Positions 1 through 6,123 of a DNA stretch of 14,671 nucleotides are shown in pieces (position 1 is the stretch's first letter; each line of letters begins with the position of its first letter). The DNA comes from Bacillota bacterium (GTDB lineage Bacteria; Bacillota; Clostridia; Lachnospirales; Lachnospiraceae), in the NCBI GenBank assembly GCA_023412855.1, contig JAEZRJ010000054.1:1-14671 (forward strand), written 5' to 3'. The position numbers were made by a program, and so were the translations under genes. Under the pieces are notes generated by a model. The model was not told where the DNA came from. It saw only the letters and a program-made list of their open reading frames with translations, and did no database searches.

Positions 1-97
1 TACGCCCCACTTTGCGGTATATTTGTCCCAAATTCAGTTGACGTAGCCCACTACGCCGCCTTCATTTGGGAACAAATCTCCCACAAAGCGTGACGCA
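1..97 (-). repeat. Nested palindromic element with GCGTAG-type core, 3' of alaA
   Basis: Positions 1-33 and 64-97 form a long imperfect inverted repeat. The inner portion ATTTGT-CCCAAAT pairs with ATTTGGGAACAAAT, and CTTTG pairs with CAAAG further out. Inside it sits a small hairpin at 42-55, CGTAG-CCCA-CTACG; on the minus strand the core reads GGCGTAGTGGGCTACG. The same core, with one base changed in the loop, sits inside an unrelated pair of arms at the right end of the window. It lies about 50 bp downstream of the aminotransferase stop codon. No U-run follows the stem, so it does not look like a standard intrinsic terminator. It may be a dispersed intergenic repeat or an RNA 3'-end structure. 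The left edge may be clipped by the window. Confidence 0.6.
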
Positions 98-149
98 CAT
101 CTTGAAACAAGCAGTTTTCAGACACGCTCTAATTAAACCATTCCACATA

Positions 150-1370
150 TTATTCGCACTGTTGATAATCCTGAAGGAAATCCTTAAGTGACTCCGCCGC
201 AATGCTAAGCTCATCGACACAAGGAAGATATACGATACGGAAATGATCGGGCTTTGCCCAATGAAAGCCGCCGCCGTGTGTAAAAAGTATCTTCTTTTCT
301 TTAAGAAAATCCAATACAAATTTTTCATCATCTACAATATGGAATTTTTCGATATCCATGTACGGGAACATATAAAATGCTGCTTTGGGCTTTACGACAC
401 TAAGCCCCGGGATATCGGTTATGGCATTGTATATATATTCTCTTTGCTCATAAATTCTGCCCCCTGGCAGCAGCATCTTTTTGGCATCCTCAAGATTCTC
501 CAGTGCAGTTGGTATTAAGGATTGTGCCGGAACATTGGAACACAGCCTCATGGAAGAAAGAAGATTGATACCTTCTATATATCCCTTTGCCCTGGATTTA
601 TCTCCGCAAAGGCACATCCATCCACAGCGATAGCCCGCTAAGAGATGAGACTTTGATAAGCCGTTAAAGGACACGGTCAGTAAATCCGGTGCCAGCGAAG
701 CTAACGCGATATGCTCAAATCCATCCATAACGAGGCGGTCATAGATTTCGTCGGCAAATAGAATCAGCCCATGCTGTCTTGCCAGCTCTACAATCTGGAG
801 AAGTATTTCTTTCGGATAGAGCGCACCGGTGGGATTGTTGGGATTAATAACGACAATAGCCTTTGTCTTATCCGTAATTTTGCTTCTCATATCTTCGATA
901 TCCGGATACCATTCATTTTGTTCATCACATATGTAATGTACAGCAACTCCGCCTGACAATGTAATGGAAGCGGTCCACAGCGGATAATCGGGTGAGGGAA
1001 CAAGCACTTCGTCACCGCTGTTTAAAAGTCCCTGCATACATAATGTAATCAATTCGCTGACGCCATTTCCGGTATATATGTCGTCCACAGAAACATCGGG
1101 CATATTTTTGCTCTCGCAGTATGCTGCGATTGCTTTTCTTGCGCTGATCAGTCCCTTGGAATCCGAATAGCCTTCTGTGTTCGTAAGATTTTCCGACATG
1201 CTTTTTATTACTGCATCCGGTGCTCTGAAGCCAAACGGCGCAGGATTTCCAATATTCAATTTCACTATTTTCTCTCCGGCCGCAATCATTCTGTTGGCCT
1301 CATCCATAACAGGTCCCCGGATGTCATAGCACACATTGTCAAGCTTCGATGATTTTTCAAATGTTCTCAT
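150..1370 (-). CDS. alaA: Alanine aminotransferase, AlaA type (class I/II PLP aminotransferase)
   Basis: This 406-residue fold-type I PLP enzyme probably transfers the amino group of glutamate to pyruvate to make alanine in the cytoplasm. It resembles E. coli AlaA closely from the N-terminus (EKSSKLDNVCYDIRGPV) onward. Visible motifs are KLNIGNPAPFGF (37-48), NPNNPTG (176-182), the PLP-phenolate Asp207 in FADEIYD, the Schiff-base Lys240 in FNGLSK, and a C-terminal HFRIV motif carrying the substrate-carboxylate Arg. The ATG at 1370 was chosen because AGGAGG (1378-1383) lies 7 bases upstream and the family N-terminus begins there; the frame extends upstream but without similarity. The gene is alone on its strand and is preceded by a T-box leader whose specifier triplet is GCA (Ala), which independently supports alanine as the product. 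Length is normal and no damage is visible. Related aminotransferases (aspartate, valine-pyruvate) are less likely. Confidence 0.93.
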   Translation of the reverse strand: MRTFEKSSKLDNVCYDIRGPVMDEANRMIAAGEKIVKLNIGNPAPFGFRAPDAVIKSMSENLTNTEGYSDSKGLISARKAIAAYCESKNMPDVSVDDIYTGNGVSELITLCMQGLLNSGDEVLVPSPDYPLWTASITLSGGVAVHYICDEQNEWYPDIEDMRSKITDKTKAIVVINPNNPTGALYPKEILLQIVELARQHGLILFADEIYDRLVMDGFEHIALASLAPDLLTVSFNGLSKSHLLAGYRCGWMCLCGDKSRAKGYIEGINLLSSMRLCSNVPAQSLIPTALENLEDAKKMLLPGGRIYEQREYIYNAITDIPGLSVVKPKAAFYMFPYMDIEKFHIVDDEKFVLDFLKEKKILFTHGGGFHWAKPDHFRIVYLPCVDELSIAAESLKDFLQDYQQCE

Positions 1371-1454
1371 AGTAAAACCTCCTAATATTTTTCTGTAATA
1401 GTAAAAAGCTCCTATTACATAAACAATGGATGCGCAGCACACTTTTGTTCTGAC

Positions 1455-1491
1455 AAAAAAAGCCCCAAGCGTAAATCTTTACGCTTAGGGC
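1455..1491 (-). terminator. T-box regulated intrinsic terminator
   Basis: On the minus strand a near-perfect GC-rich hairpin (AAGCGTAAA paired with TTTACGCTT, extended by GCCC/GGGC) is followed directly by seven U residues (1455-1461). Its 5' strand contains CCTAA, which can instead pair with TTAGG just before the T-box motif. Terminator and antiterminator are therefore mutually exclusive. It lies about 85 bases before the alaA start codon. Confidence 0.93.
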
Positions 1492-1741
1492 GAATATGCG
1501 AATATCCGTGTTACCACCTAAATTCAGGAAAACCTGCTCTCATCCATCACAATCATGATGCGTCCCTGTAACGTGGGAATACGTCGAAACCTACTAAGCA
1601 TATCATTTCAAATGCGCCTTTGGGCCCCTCTGCTCCGGAACTGCTTCACCACGAACTCCATAAGGATTCTCACCAGCCATCCTCTCTCTGAAACTTCATT
1701 CATGCTTACTACTTTCCTTCATTGCATTTATCTTTATCATT
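1455..1741 (-). promoter_or_regulatory. T-box riboswitch, alanine specifier (GCA)
   Basis: All main T-box parts can be read on the minus strand. Stem I has the apical GGATGGCTGGTGAGAATCC hairpin (1664-1682) preceded by AGAGAG. Two flanking helices bound the specifier loop: CATGAA (1699-1704) with TTCGTG (1650-1655), and GGAA (1714-1717) with TTCC (1637-1640). The 5' side of the loop carries the usual AGTA and the 3' side reads GTGAAGCAG. This places GCA, an alanine codon, at 1642-1644 in the specifier position. The conserved T-box motif AGGTGGTAACACGG is at 1506-1519 and the terminator at 1455-1491. Uncharged tRNA-Ala would stabilise the antiterminator and switch on the aminotransferase. The specifier was assigned by hand folding, not by a covariance model. 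Confidence 0.93.
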
Positions 1742-1747
1742 AAATGA

Positions 1748-1776
1748 ATTTTAATTACTTACAGATGTTTTGTCAA
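1748..1776 (-). promoter_or_regulatory. Sigma-A type promoter of the T-box/alaA unit
   Basis: On the minus strand a consensus -35 TTGACA (1771-1776), a 17-base spacer and a -10 TAAAAT (1748-1753) stand just upstream of the T-box leader. This predicts a transcription start near 1740. Confidence 0.85.
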
Positions 1777-1817
1777 TAGGTTATTGATATTTTTTAGGAA
1801 AAGTTCAGTATAACCGT

Positions 1818-1833
1818 TACTGTTTACACAGTA
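1818..1833. promoter_or_regulatory. Inverted repeat TACTG-N6-CAGTA between divergent promoters
   Basis: A 5-bp inverted repeat with a 6-base spacer sits between the alaA promoter and the promoter of the ATPase gene. It could be a dimeric repressor operator. No family can be assigned, and repeats this short occur by chance in AT-rich DNA. Confidence 0.25.
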
Positions 1834-1905
1834 GCTTAACACTTGTCCTTAAGCTGCGTAAGAACATTTTTGAAGCGGTAAAAATCTATTAAGCCACCGG
1901 AACAC

Positions 1906-1934
1906 TTGTTCTGAAAATGGAAATAGTGTATACT
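1906..1934 (+). promoter_or_regulatory. Putative promoter of the small ATPase gene
   Basis: TTGTTC (1906-1911), a 17-base spacer and TATACT (1929-1934) resemble a sigma-A promoter facing the ATPase gene. Just downstream, at 1944-1953, lies the perfect 10-bp palindrome GTAACGTTAC, which would overlap the transcription start and could be an operator. Confidence 0.5.
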
Positions 1935-2026
1935 TATTTTACCGTAACGTTACAAAAGTATATTTCATATGAGAGAAGGTGTAAGCGATTATATATCTGA
2001 ACAGTTTCCTATTATCCGGGGAGACA

Positions 2027-2806
2027 GTGAATAACCCCAATATTTATCCATATAATGTGTTTGCAGATAAATTAGATAAGTTATTCTTATTTAGTCCAAT
2101 TACAATTTTATATGGCAATAACGCATCCGGAAAATCTACAATACTGAATATTATTGCAAATAAGCTGCAAATGGAAGGACAGGAATATGCCACTAGTAAC
2201 AAATATGGGATTACACCCTATTTCAAAAAATTCATAGATGAATGCAGTTATACGTTAGGTGAAGAAGAAAGTGGTATACCGATCGGCAGACTTCCTGAGG
2301 GAAGCAGATACATTAAAAGTGAAGATATTTTATATGAAATAAAGAAAATACAACAAGAGCAGATTTTAGGAGATGGATATATTTATGAACATGTCAGGAG
2401 AGGGATGCCTAAAGAGCAGAGAGAACAATTAAGAAATTCTGTAAAGATGAGTGAACAGATGGAATATATAAAATTTGCGCAGGAAAAATATTCAAATGGA
2501 GAAACTACTTTACAGATGTTAGATGATTATATGGAACCGGATGCGCTTTATTTGCTGGATGAGCCTGAGGTATCATTATCACCGGCCAATCAGATATTGC
2601 TGGCTGAGAAGATAAATAAAATGTCCAGATTTTTAGGATGCCAGTTCATTATTTCTACACATTCCCCGTTCATGTTAGGGACATTGAATGCAAAAATATA
2701 TAATTTAGATTCCAGGGAATTAGAAGAAACAAAATGGACAGAACTTGAGAATGTAAAATATTTCTTCGATTTTTTTGAAAGACACAGAAACGAATTTAAG
2801 CGATAA
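2027..2806 (+). CDS. Small AAA/ABC-type ATPase (P-loop), start codon uncertain
   Basis: A soluble P-loop ATPase of about 260-270 residues from an AAA family with an ABC-like nucleotide fold. Using the GTG at 2027 it is 259 residues, with Walker A GNNASGKST (30-38), an ABC-signature-like SNGE before the Walker B segment ALYLLDEPEVSLSP, and the switch histidine in STHSPF. The C-terminal WTELENVKYFFDFFERH looks complete. The function is unknown; related proteins are stand-alone predicted ATPases. The frame stays open upstream to a TAA at 1982-1984, and that upstream stretch (IIYLNSFLLSGETV) resembles the family's normal N-terminus. Translation may really begin at ATT 1988, 8 bases after AGAGAAGG, or the original start may be lost. 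No ATG is available in frame there, and GTG 2027 has only GGGGAG three bases before it. The call as an ATPase is firm; the start is not. Confidence 0.75.
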   Translation: MNNPNIYPYNVFADKLDKLFLFSPITILYGNNASGKSTILNIIANKLQMEGQEYATSNKYGITPYFKKFIDECSYTLGEEESGIPIGRLPEGSRYIKSEDILYEIKKIQQEQILGDGYIYEHVRRGMPKEQREQLRNSVKMSEQMEYIKFAQEKYSNGETTLQMLDDYMEPDALYLLDEPEVSLSPANQILLAEKINKMSRFLGCQFIISTHSPFMLGTLNAKIYNLDSRELEETKWTELENVKYFFDFFERHRNEFKR

Positions 2807-2907
2807 GGCTATCAATAGAATGGCTGATAATCAAAAGACACACTCAAGGCATATAGGAGCGGTTTGCTTGTTGAAGTGAGCATGTGCTTTGTTAAGTAAT
2901 AGGATGA

Positions 2908-3230
2908 ATATCATCGAATGCTATTCGCGAATATTTAGTTGAGCCCCTAAATAAGAATGCCATTGATTTTGGGTGCGGAACTGATCTTGCTGGAATGGAA
3001 TTATTACATGGTTTTAAATCTATACTTTTTCTGGATACATCACAAAACATGATTAACCAAATAAAAAAATAATGTCAGATATGGTTCATAACGGATTTAA
3101 TTGAATCGAGTTAGCGAGTAGAATGGAGAAAATTGGTTACCGGAATATTCAATTTAAAACTTTTTATACCAGAAGTAAAATATTTATGGGGCATGATGCG
3201 TCTTTGTTTATTCTCGATTCTCAGAAATAG
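2908..3230 (+). pseudogene. Decayed SAM-dependent methyltransferase
   Basis: Two frames read as fragments of one class I methyltransferase. The first (2908-3072) contains REYLVEPLNKNAIDFGCGT, which is SAM-binding motif I, followed by a motif II-like ILFLDTSQNM, and stops at TAA 3070. The second (3072-3230, shifted frame) reads MSDMVHNGFN, then a TGA at 3102-3104, then a typical C-terminal part ending DASLFILDSQK and TAG 3228. The catalytic middle, by family size roughly 80-100 residues, is missing at the junction near 3070. The N-terminus is also disrupted: a TGA at 2905 closes the frame, and an out-of-frame NRMADN at 2814-2831 may be its remnant. It cannot make a functional enzyme. Identification rests on motifs and recalled family sequences, not a search. 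Confidence 0.75.
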
Positions 3231-3281
3231 AGATTAATTTATTTGATTTTGTTTAGTTCTTAAGTTTAATTTACCCATGAT

Positions 3282-3323
3282 AAAAAGGCGACGCAATTTA
3301 GGAATATCCTTTACGCCGCCTTT
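3282..3323 (-). terminator. Intrinsic terminator of the cupin unit
   Basis: AAAGGCG (3284-3290) pairs with CGCCTTT (3317-3323), with further pairing CG/CG, AA/TT and AGGA/TCCT around an ATA loop. Read on the minus strand the stem runs into TTTTTA (3282-3286), a usable U-run; on the plus strand only TTTCTCT follows. It therefore probably ends minus-strand transcription coming from the cupin gene. Confidence 0.6.
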
Positions 3324-3356
3324 CTCTGGAGTATGAGAGGTTATGGTAAAAACAGT

Positions 3357-3538
3357 TATTGTGATGTGCCGGCCATTTCAAACAATTTTGTGGTTAGAGC
3401 ATAATCATTAGCCCAATACTATAGTATTCTTACGGGCAGCTTTGGAATCTTATTCTTGTTGGAACCCCCAAATAAAAACACAACTTTAGCGCTGCCTGTA
3501 TGTCCATAAGTGAAAGCTAAGTTTATATGGAAGTTCAT
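3357..3538 (-). pseudogene. Broken short frame downstream of the cupin gene
   Basis: An ATG at 3538, 7 bases after the cupin stop codon, opens a frame that reads FLFGGSNKNKIPKLPVRIL before an in-frame TAG at 3419-3421. Reading through the stop, the frame continues with YWANDYALTTKLFEMAGTSQ. The protein-like composition on both sides of the stop suggests one decayed gene or gene tail, but I do not recognise the family. The upstream AAGGA is too far from the ATG (about 14 bases) to be a convincing ribosome binding site. It ends before the minus-strand terminator at 3282-3323. Confidence 0.3.
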
Positions 3539-3545
3539 AACTTTT

Positions 3546-3992
3546 TTAAGATTCCTTGTTAGTGAACCATTCGTCTTTCGTGTTAAAGACTGCGTTGTAG
3601 GAATGAAAAGCTGGTGCGTAGACTGTAAACATTTTCAAATCAATCGGTCCCATATTAATTACGTTATACCATATACCGGCTGGGACAAATGCCCCAAACC
3701 CGCTATATAAGAGTGATTGAAAATTAAGGCAATTTTCGCAGTTGCCCATAGTTATCAATGCGCTGCCCTGTTCAATATAAAAAAACTGATCTGAATTTTG
3801 GTTTATAGCTAAACCGGTTTCGGAACCGACAGGTACAGACATGAGCGCAAACTGCATATTTCTGCTGGTCCATTTTGTAGCAAAGAATAGATCGTTATTT
3901 ATGGATTCCAGTGCTAAGTTAGTTACAAAAATACTAGAGGTTTCACTCATGTTGCCGGAATCACTGGGTGATTCACCAGTGTTAAAGTCCAT
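3546..3992 (-). CDS. Cupin-domain protein with substituted metal ligands
   Basis: A 148-residue single-domain cupin, cytoplasmic, with no signal peptide. The two cupin motifs are recognisable as GLAINQNSDQFFYIEQG (motif 1) and FVPAGIWYNVIN (motif 2). In relatives I recall, these read roughly LEIHPNTDQF-RIEEG and IPAGTWHNVIN, with histidines binding the metal. Here the motif 1 His position is Asn and the motif 2 His is Tyr, while the motif 1 Glu is kept. The protein may bind no metal, or may be a ligand-binding rather than catalytic cupin. The start at 3992 is supported by AAGGAG at 4000-4005 with 7-base spacing. It has its own likely promoter and a minus-strand terminator about 220 bases downstream. 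No biochemical role can be assigned. Confidence 0.75.
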   Translation of the reverse strand: MDFNTGESPSDSGNMSETSSIFVTNLALESINNDLFFATKWTSRNMQFALMSVPVGSETGLAINQNSDQFFYIEQGSALITMGNCENCLNFQSLLYSGFGAFVPAGIWYNVINMGPIDLKMFTVYAPAFHSYNAVFNTKDEWFTNKES

Positions 3993-4023
3993 GTAGTTAC
4001 TCCTTGAAATTTCTTATAGTATT

Positions 4024-4054
4024 ATTATATGCATATGGGGGATGTAAGTGTAAA
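4024..4054 (-). promoter_or_regulatory. Putative promoter of the cupin gene
   Basis: On the minus strand TATAAT (4024-4029) is preceded by TTTACA with a 19-base spacer, or TTACAC with an 18-base spacer (4048-4054). It sits about 30 bases upstream of the cupin start. The spacing is a little long, so confidence is moderate. Confidence 0.45.
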
Positions 4055-4229
4055 AGTTTGTCGAAAATTATAAGATTTGGCATGTGATTTTTATAGGGTT
4101 CAAGGTTTTGCCATTTAAGGAATAATATCCAGCATTCGCGATGTTTACCAGGATGTTGGATCTGTTTGCCACATCCATGGCAGTATCGCAAAGGATGCAT
4201 CAGAGGTGGTGCTTTGAGTTCCATTGTTT

Positions 4230-4269
4230 TGAGGCTTTGATTTTTTGTAGTAGTGGCCTCACCTTTTTT
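4230..4269 (+). terminator. Weak hairpin plus U-run upstream of the kinase gene
   Basis: TGAGGC (4230-4235) pairs with GCCTCA (4256-4261) across a 20-base loop and is followed by CCTTTTTT (4262-4269). It could terminate stray plus-strand transcription before the kinase promoter, or act as an operator for it. The large loop makes a strong terminator unlikely. Confidence 0.3.
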
Positions 4270-4323
4270 AGTGTAATATAATGCTTAAGAAACGATAGGA
4301 AGGTAAAACCGCGGGGAAAATCC

Positions 4324-6123
4324 ATGAAAATTAAAATGAGAATGAAAATATTAATATTGTGCTTGGGAAGTACTCTGATAGCTCTGATTCTCCAAACGAT
4401 TTTGTTTCAGCGGGTATCGGGAAATTTAATCTATAATCAGGCGAAAGCAGAAAACTATAACATGATGCAGAATATGCAGAATGAAATATATACCTTCGTC
4501 AAGAAAATAGAAAGCGGACTCATTGAAATATATAATGATAAGGAGTTCCTGCAAGAACTTAAGGGAACCGGGAACATTGAAGAAATACGGGAGAACAATT
4601 ACCGGATGGCATATGACCAGGCTATGGAGAATTTCTCCACAACGGACAACATCGTCGCGTTGTATATATACAACAGCAGCCACGAAATCATAAGCACTTA
4701 CAGACGGGCAGTCACGCCGAAGCATAATTACCCTAAGGATATATATGAAGATGAAGAAATGTATAATGCGGACCAGGTAAAGAAGTACGTGGCCTCCGAC
4801 AATAAATATATGTTTATTTCCAGTTACTACAATGTACACCGGGAGACAGATATCGCGAGGTTCGTCTTGAAAATCTACGATAATGTAAATACCAATGACA
4901 TCATCGGCTATGTGGTATGCGATATCGACAGCAAGGCATTTGTAAAAATCATGGAGAAATATACTGCGCACCAAGAGGTATATATGTGGCTCCAGCCCCT
5001 CGGCGACCGTCCGATTACCGCAATGGAAAACACGGAGACGGCCAGCAGGGAATATTATCTGGATATCAGCGAGAGAATACAAAATAACACCTTGGATATG
5101 TTCATGGATACTTCCGGAGGCAATAAGGTGTTGTTTCAGGTGCCCCAGAATAAATATAACCTCGGGGCGTATTCCATCATGCCCCAGGCGATTTTGGAGC
5201 AGAATCAAAAGGCGCTGACGCAAAATCTCATTTTGATAGGAAGCATGATGTGCATCATACTTTCGGTGGTTACATTCTTCATTTCCAGGACCTTGACAAA
5301 GCCTTTGGAGGAGCTTATGAAGACGATTGCCCAGATTCGGAAGGGAGATACGAAGAAGAGAGTACCATATTTGGAAAAAGATGAAATAGGGCAGCTGGGG
5401 AAGGAGTTCAACGGAATGCTGGACGAGATAGAGCGCCTGATCGGACATGAGTATGAAACAAAGCTGTTGCTCAATAAAGCGGAGTACAAGGCGCTGCAGG
5501 CGCAGATAAATCCTCACTTTTTGTACAACACTCTGGATACCATGAGCAGCATCGCCAGCGTGCAAAACTGTGATATGGTCAGTAATCTATGCCAGTCCTT
5601 ATCCACTATTTTCAGGTACAGCCTGGATACCAAGCATCCTTATTCCACCGTGGCAAAGGAAATTGTACATTTGAAGAATTACATCTATGTGATGAACGTA
5701 AGAATGCGGGAAGAGGTAAAATATCATTTTCAGATAGATGATGAAGTCTTGCAAAATTCGATTCCGAGAATTTCCATTCAGCCTTTGGTGGAAAATGCAA
5801 TCAACCACGGCCTTAGAAATAAAAAGGGAGAAAAAGAAATCTGTGTACGCGTTATGGAAAAGGATGGAGTGCTGGAAATCGAGGTAGAGGATAACGGAGT
5901 CGGAATGGATGCGGAGGAGACCAACCGCAGGCTTAAGGAAAACAGTCATGAGATGGCGGAGAGCGGAAGCTCCATAGGGCTGATTAATATAAATGCCAGA
6001 ATGAAGATGCTTTACGGGGGAGAATACGGTTTACACATTGACAGCGATGGAAAAAGCGGGACTACCGTTATTCTTAGAATACCGCGCATGGGCGTTGAGG
6101 AGGCGGAAGCATGGCAGAAGTAA
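4324..6123 (+). CDS. Sensor histidine kinase, YesM/LytS-like family
   Basis: A 599-residue membrane sensor kinase. TM1 spans about residues 9-29, a large extracellular sensory domain covers 30-300 (probably dCache-like), TM2 is at 301-322 and HAMP at about 320-373. The His_kinase domain has the phospho-acceptor His398 in QINPHFLYN, and the HATPase domain has the N box with Asn491 (VENAINHG), DNGVGM (523-528) and SSIGLININ. Relatives phosphorylate AraC-type regulators that control carbohydrate genes. It is the first gene of an overlapping kinase-regulator-binding-protein operon; its stop overlaps the regulator start by 13 bases. The start at 4324 has only GGGG 7 bases upstream, a weak ribosome binding site, but the predicted TM1 begins properly there. 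The signal is inferred from context to be an alpha-galactoside, possibly presented by the anchored binding protein encoded two genes downstream. Confidence 0.93.
   Translation: MKIKMRMKILILCLGSTLIALILQTILFQRVSGNLIYNQAKAENYNMMQNMQNEIYTFVKKIESGLIEIYNDKEFLQELKGTGNIEEIRENNYRMAYDQAMENFSTTDNIVALYIYNSSHEIISTYRRAVTPKHNYPKDIYEDEEMYNADQVKKYVASDNKYMFISSYYNVHRETDIARFVLKIYDNVNTNDIIGYVVCDIDSKAFVKIMEKYTAHQEVYMWLQPLGDRPITAMENTETASREYYLDISERIQNNTLDMFMDTSGGNKVLFQVPQNKYNLGAYSIMPQAILEQNQKALTQNLILIGSMMCIILSVVTFFISRTLTKPLEELMKTIAQIRKGDTKKRVPYLEKDEIGQLGKEFNGMLDEIERLIGHEYETKLLLNKAEYKALQAQINPHFLYNTLDTMSSIASVQNCDMVSNLCQSLSTIFRYSLDTKHPYSTVAKEIVHLKNYIYVMNVRMREEVKYHFQIDDEVLQNSIPRISIQPLVENAINHGLRNKKGEKEICVRVMEKDGVLEIEVEDNGVGMDAEETNRRLKENSHEMAESGSSIGLININARMKMLYGGEYGLHIDSDGKSGTTVILRIPRMGVEEAEAWQK

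Larger units (their letters stand above)
3993..4323. other. Intergenic region between cupin and kinase genes
   Basis: This 331-base divergent spacer holds the cupin promoter and ribosome binding site at its left end. At its right end are a TATAAT (4277-4282) and the GGGG (4313-4316) ribosome binding site of the kinase gene, though no good -35 lies upstream of the TATAAT. A minus-strand frame at 3997-4224 includes RYCHGCGKQ but runs through the cupin promoter and has no convincing start, so I do not call it a gene. It could be a remnant of a zinc-finger-bearing protein. Confidence 0.5.

Noticed and set aside
1..97. Reading the left palindrome as the alaA terminator
   Set aside because: The stem is long but is followed by ATATACCGC on the minus strand with no U-run, and the same core recurs elsewhere in the window. 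A repeat element is the better description.
1555..1743. Short plus-strand frame upstream of the ATPase gene
   Set aside because: It lies entirely within the T-box leader on the other strand, whose structure explains the sequence.
1969..2034. ATG-initiated 21-codon frame overlapping the ATPase start
   Set aside because: It is in a different frame from the ATPase and has no clear ribosome binding site of its own. Leader-peptide coupling is conceivable but unsupported.
3997..4224. 75-codon minus-strand open frame containing RYCHGCGKQ, ahead of the cupin gene
   Set aside because: It runs through the cupin promoter and up to its ribosome binding site, has no convincing start signal and no recognised family. 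The CxxC pair alone is not enough, though a transposase or zinc-finger remnant cannot be excluded.
4426..5565. 379-codon minus-strand open frame opposite the kinase gene
   Set aside because: It is a shadow of the kinase coding strand. The plus-strand protein has every kinase motif, while the antisense product resembles nothing known and has no ribosome binding site.
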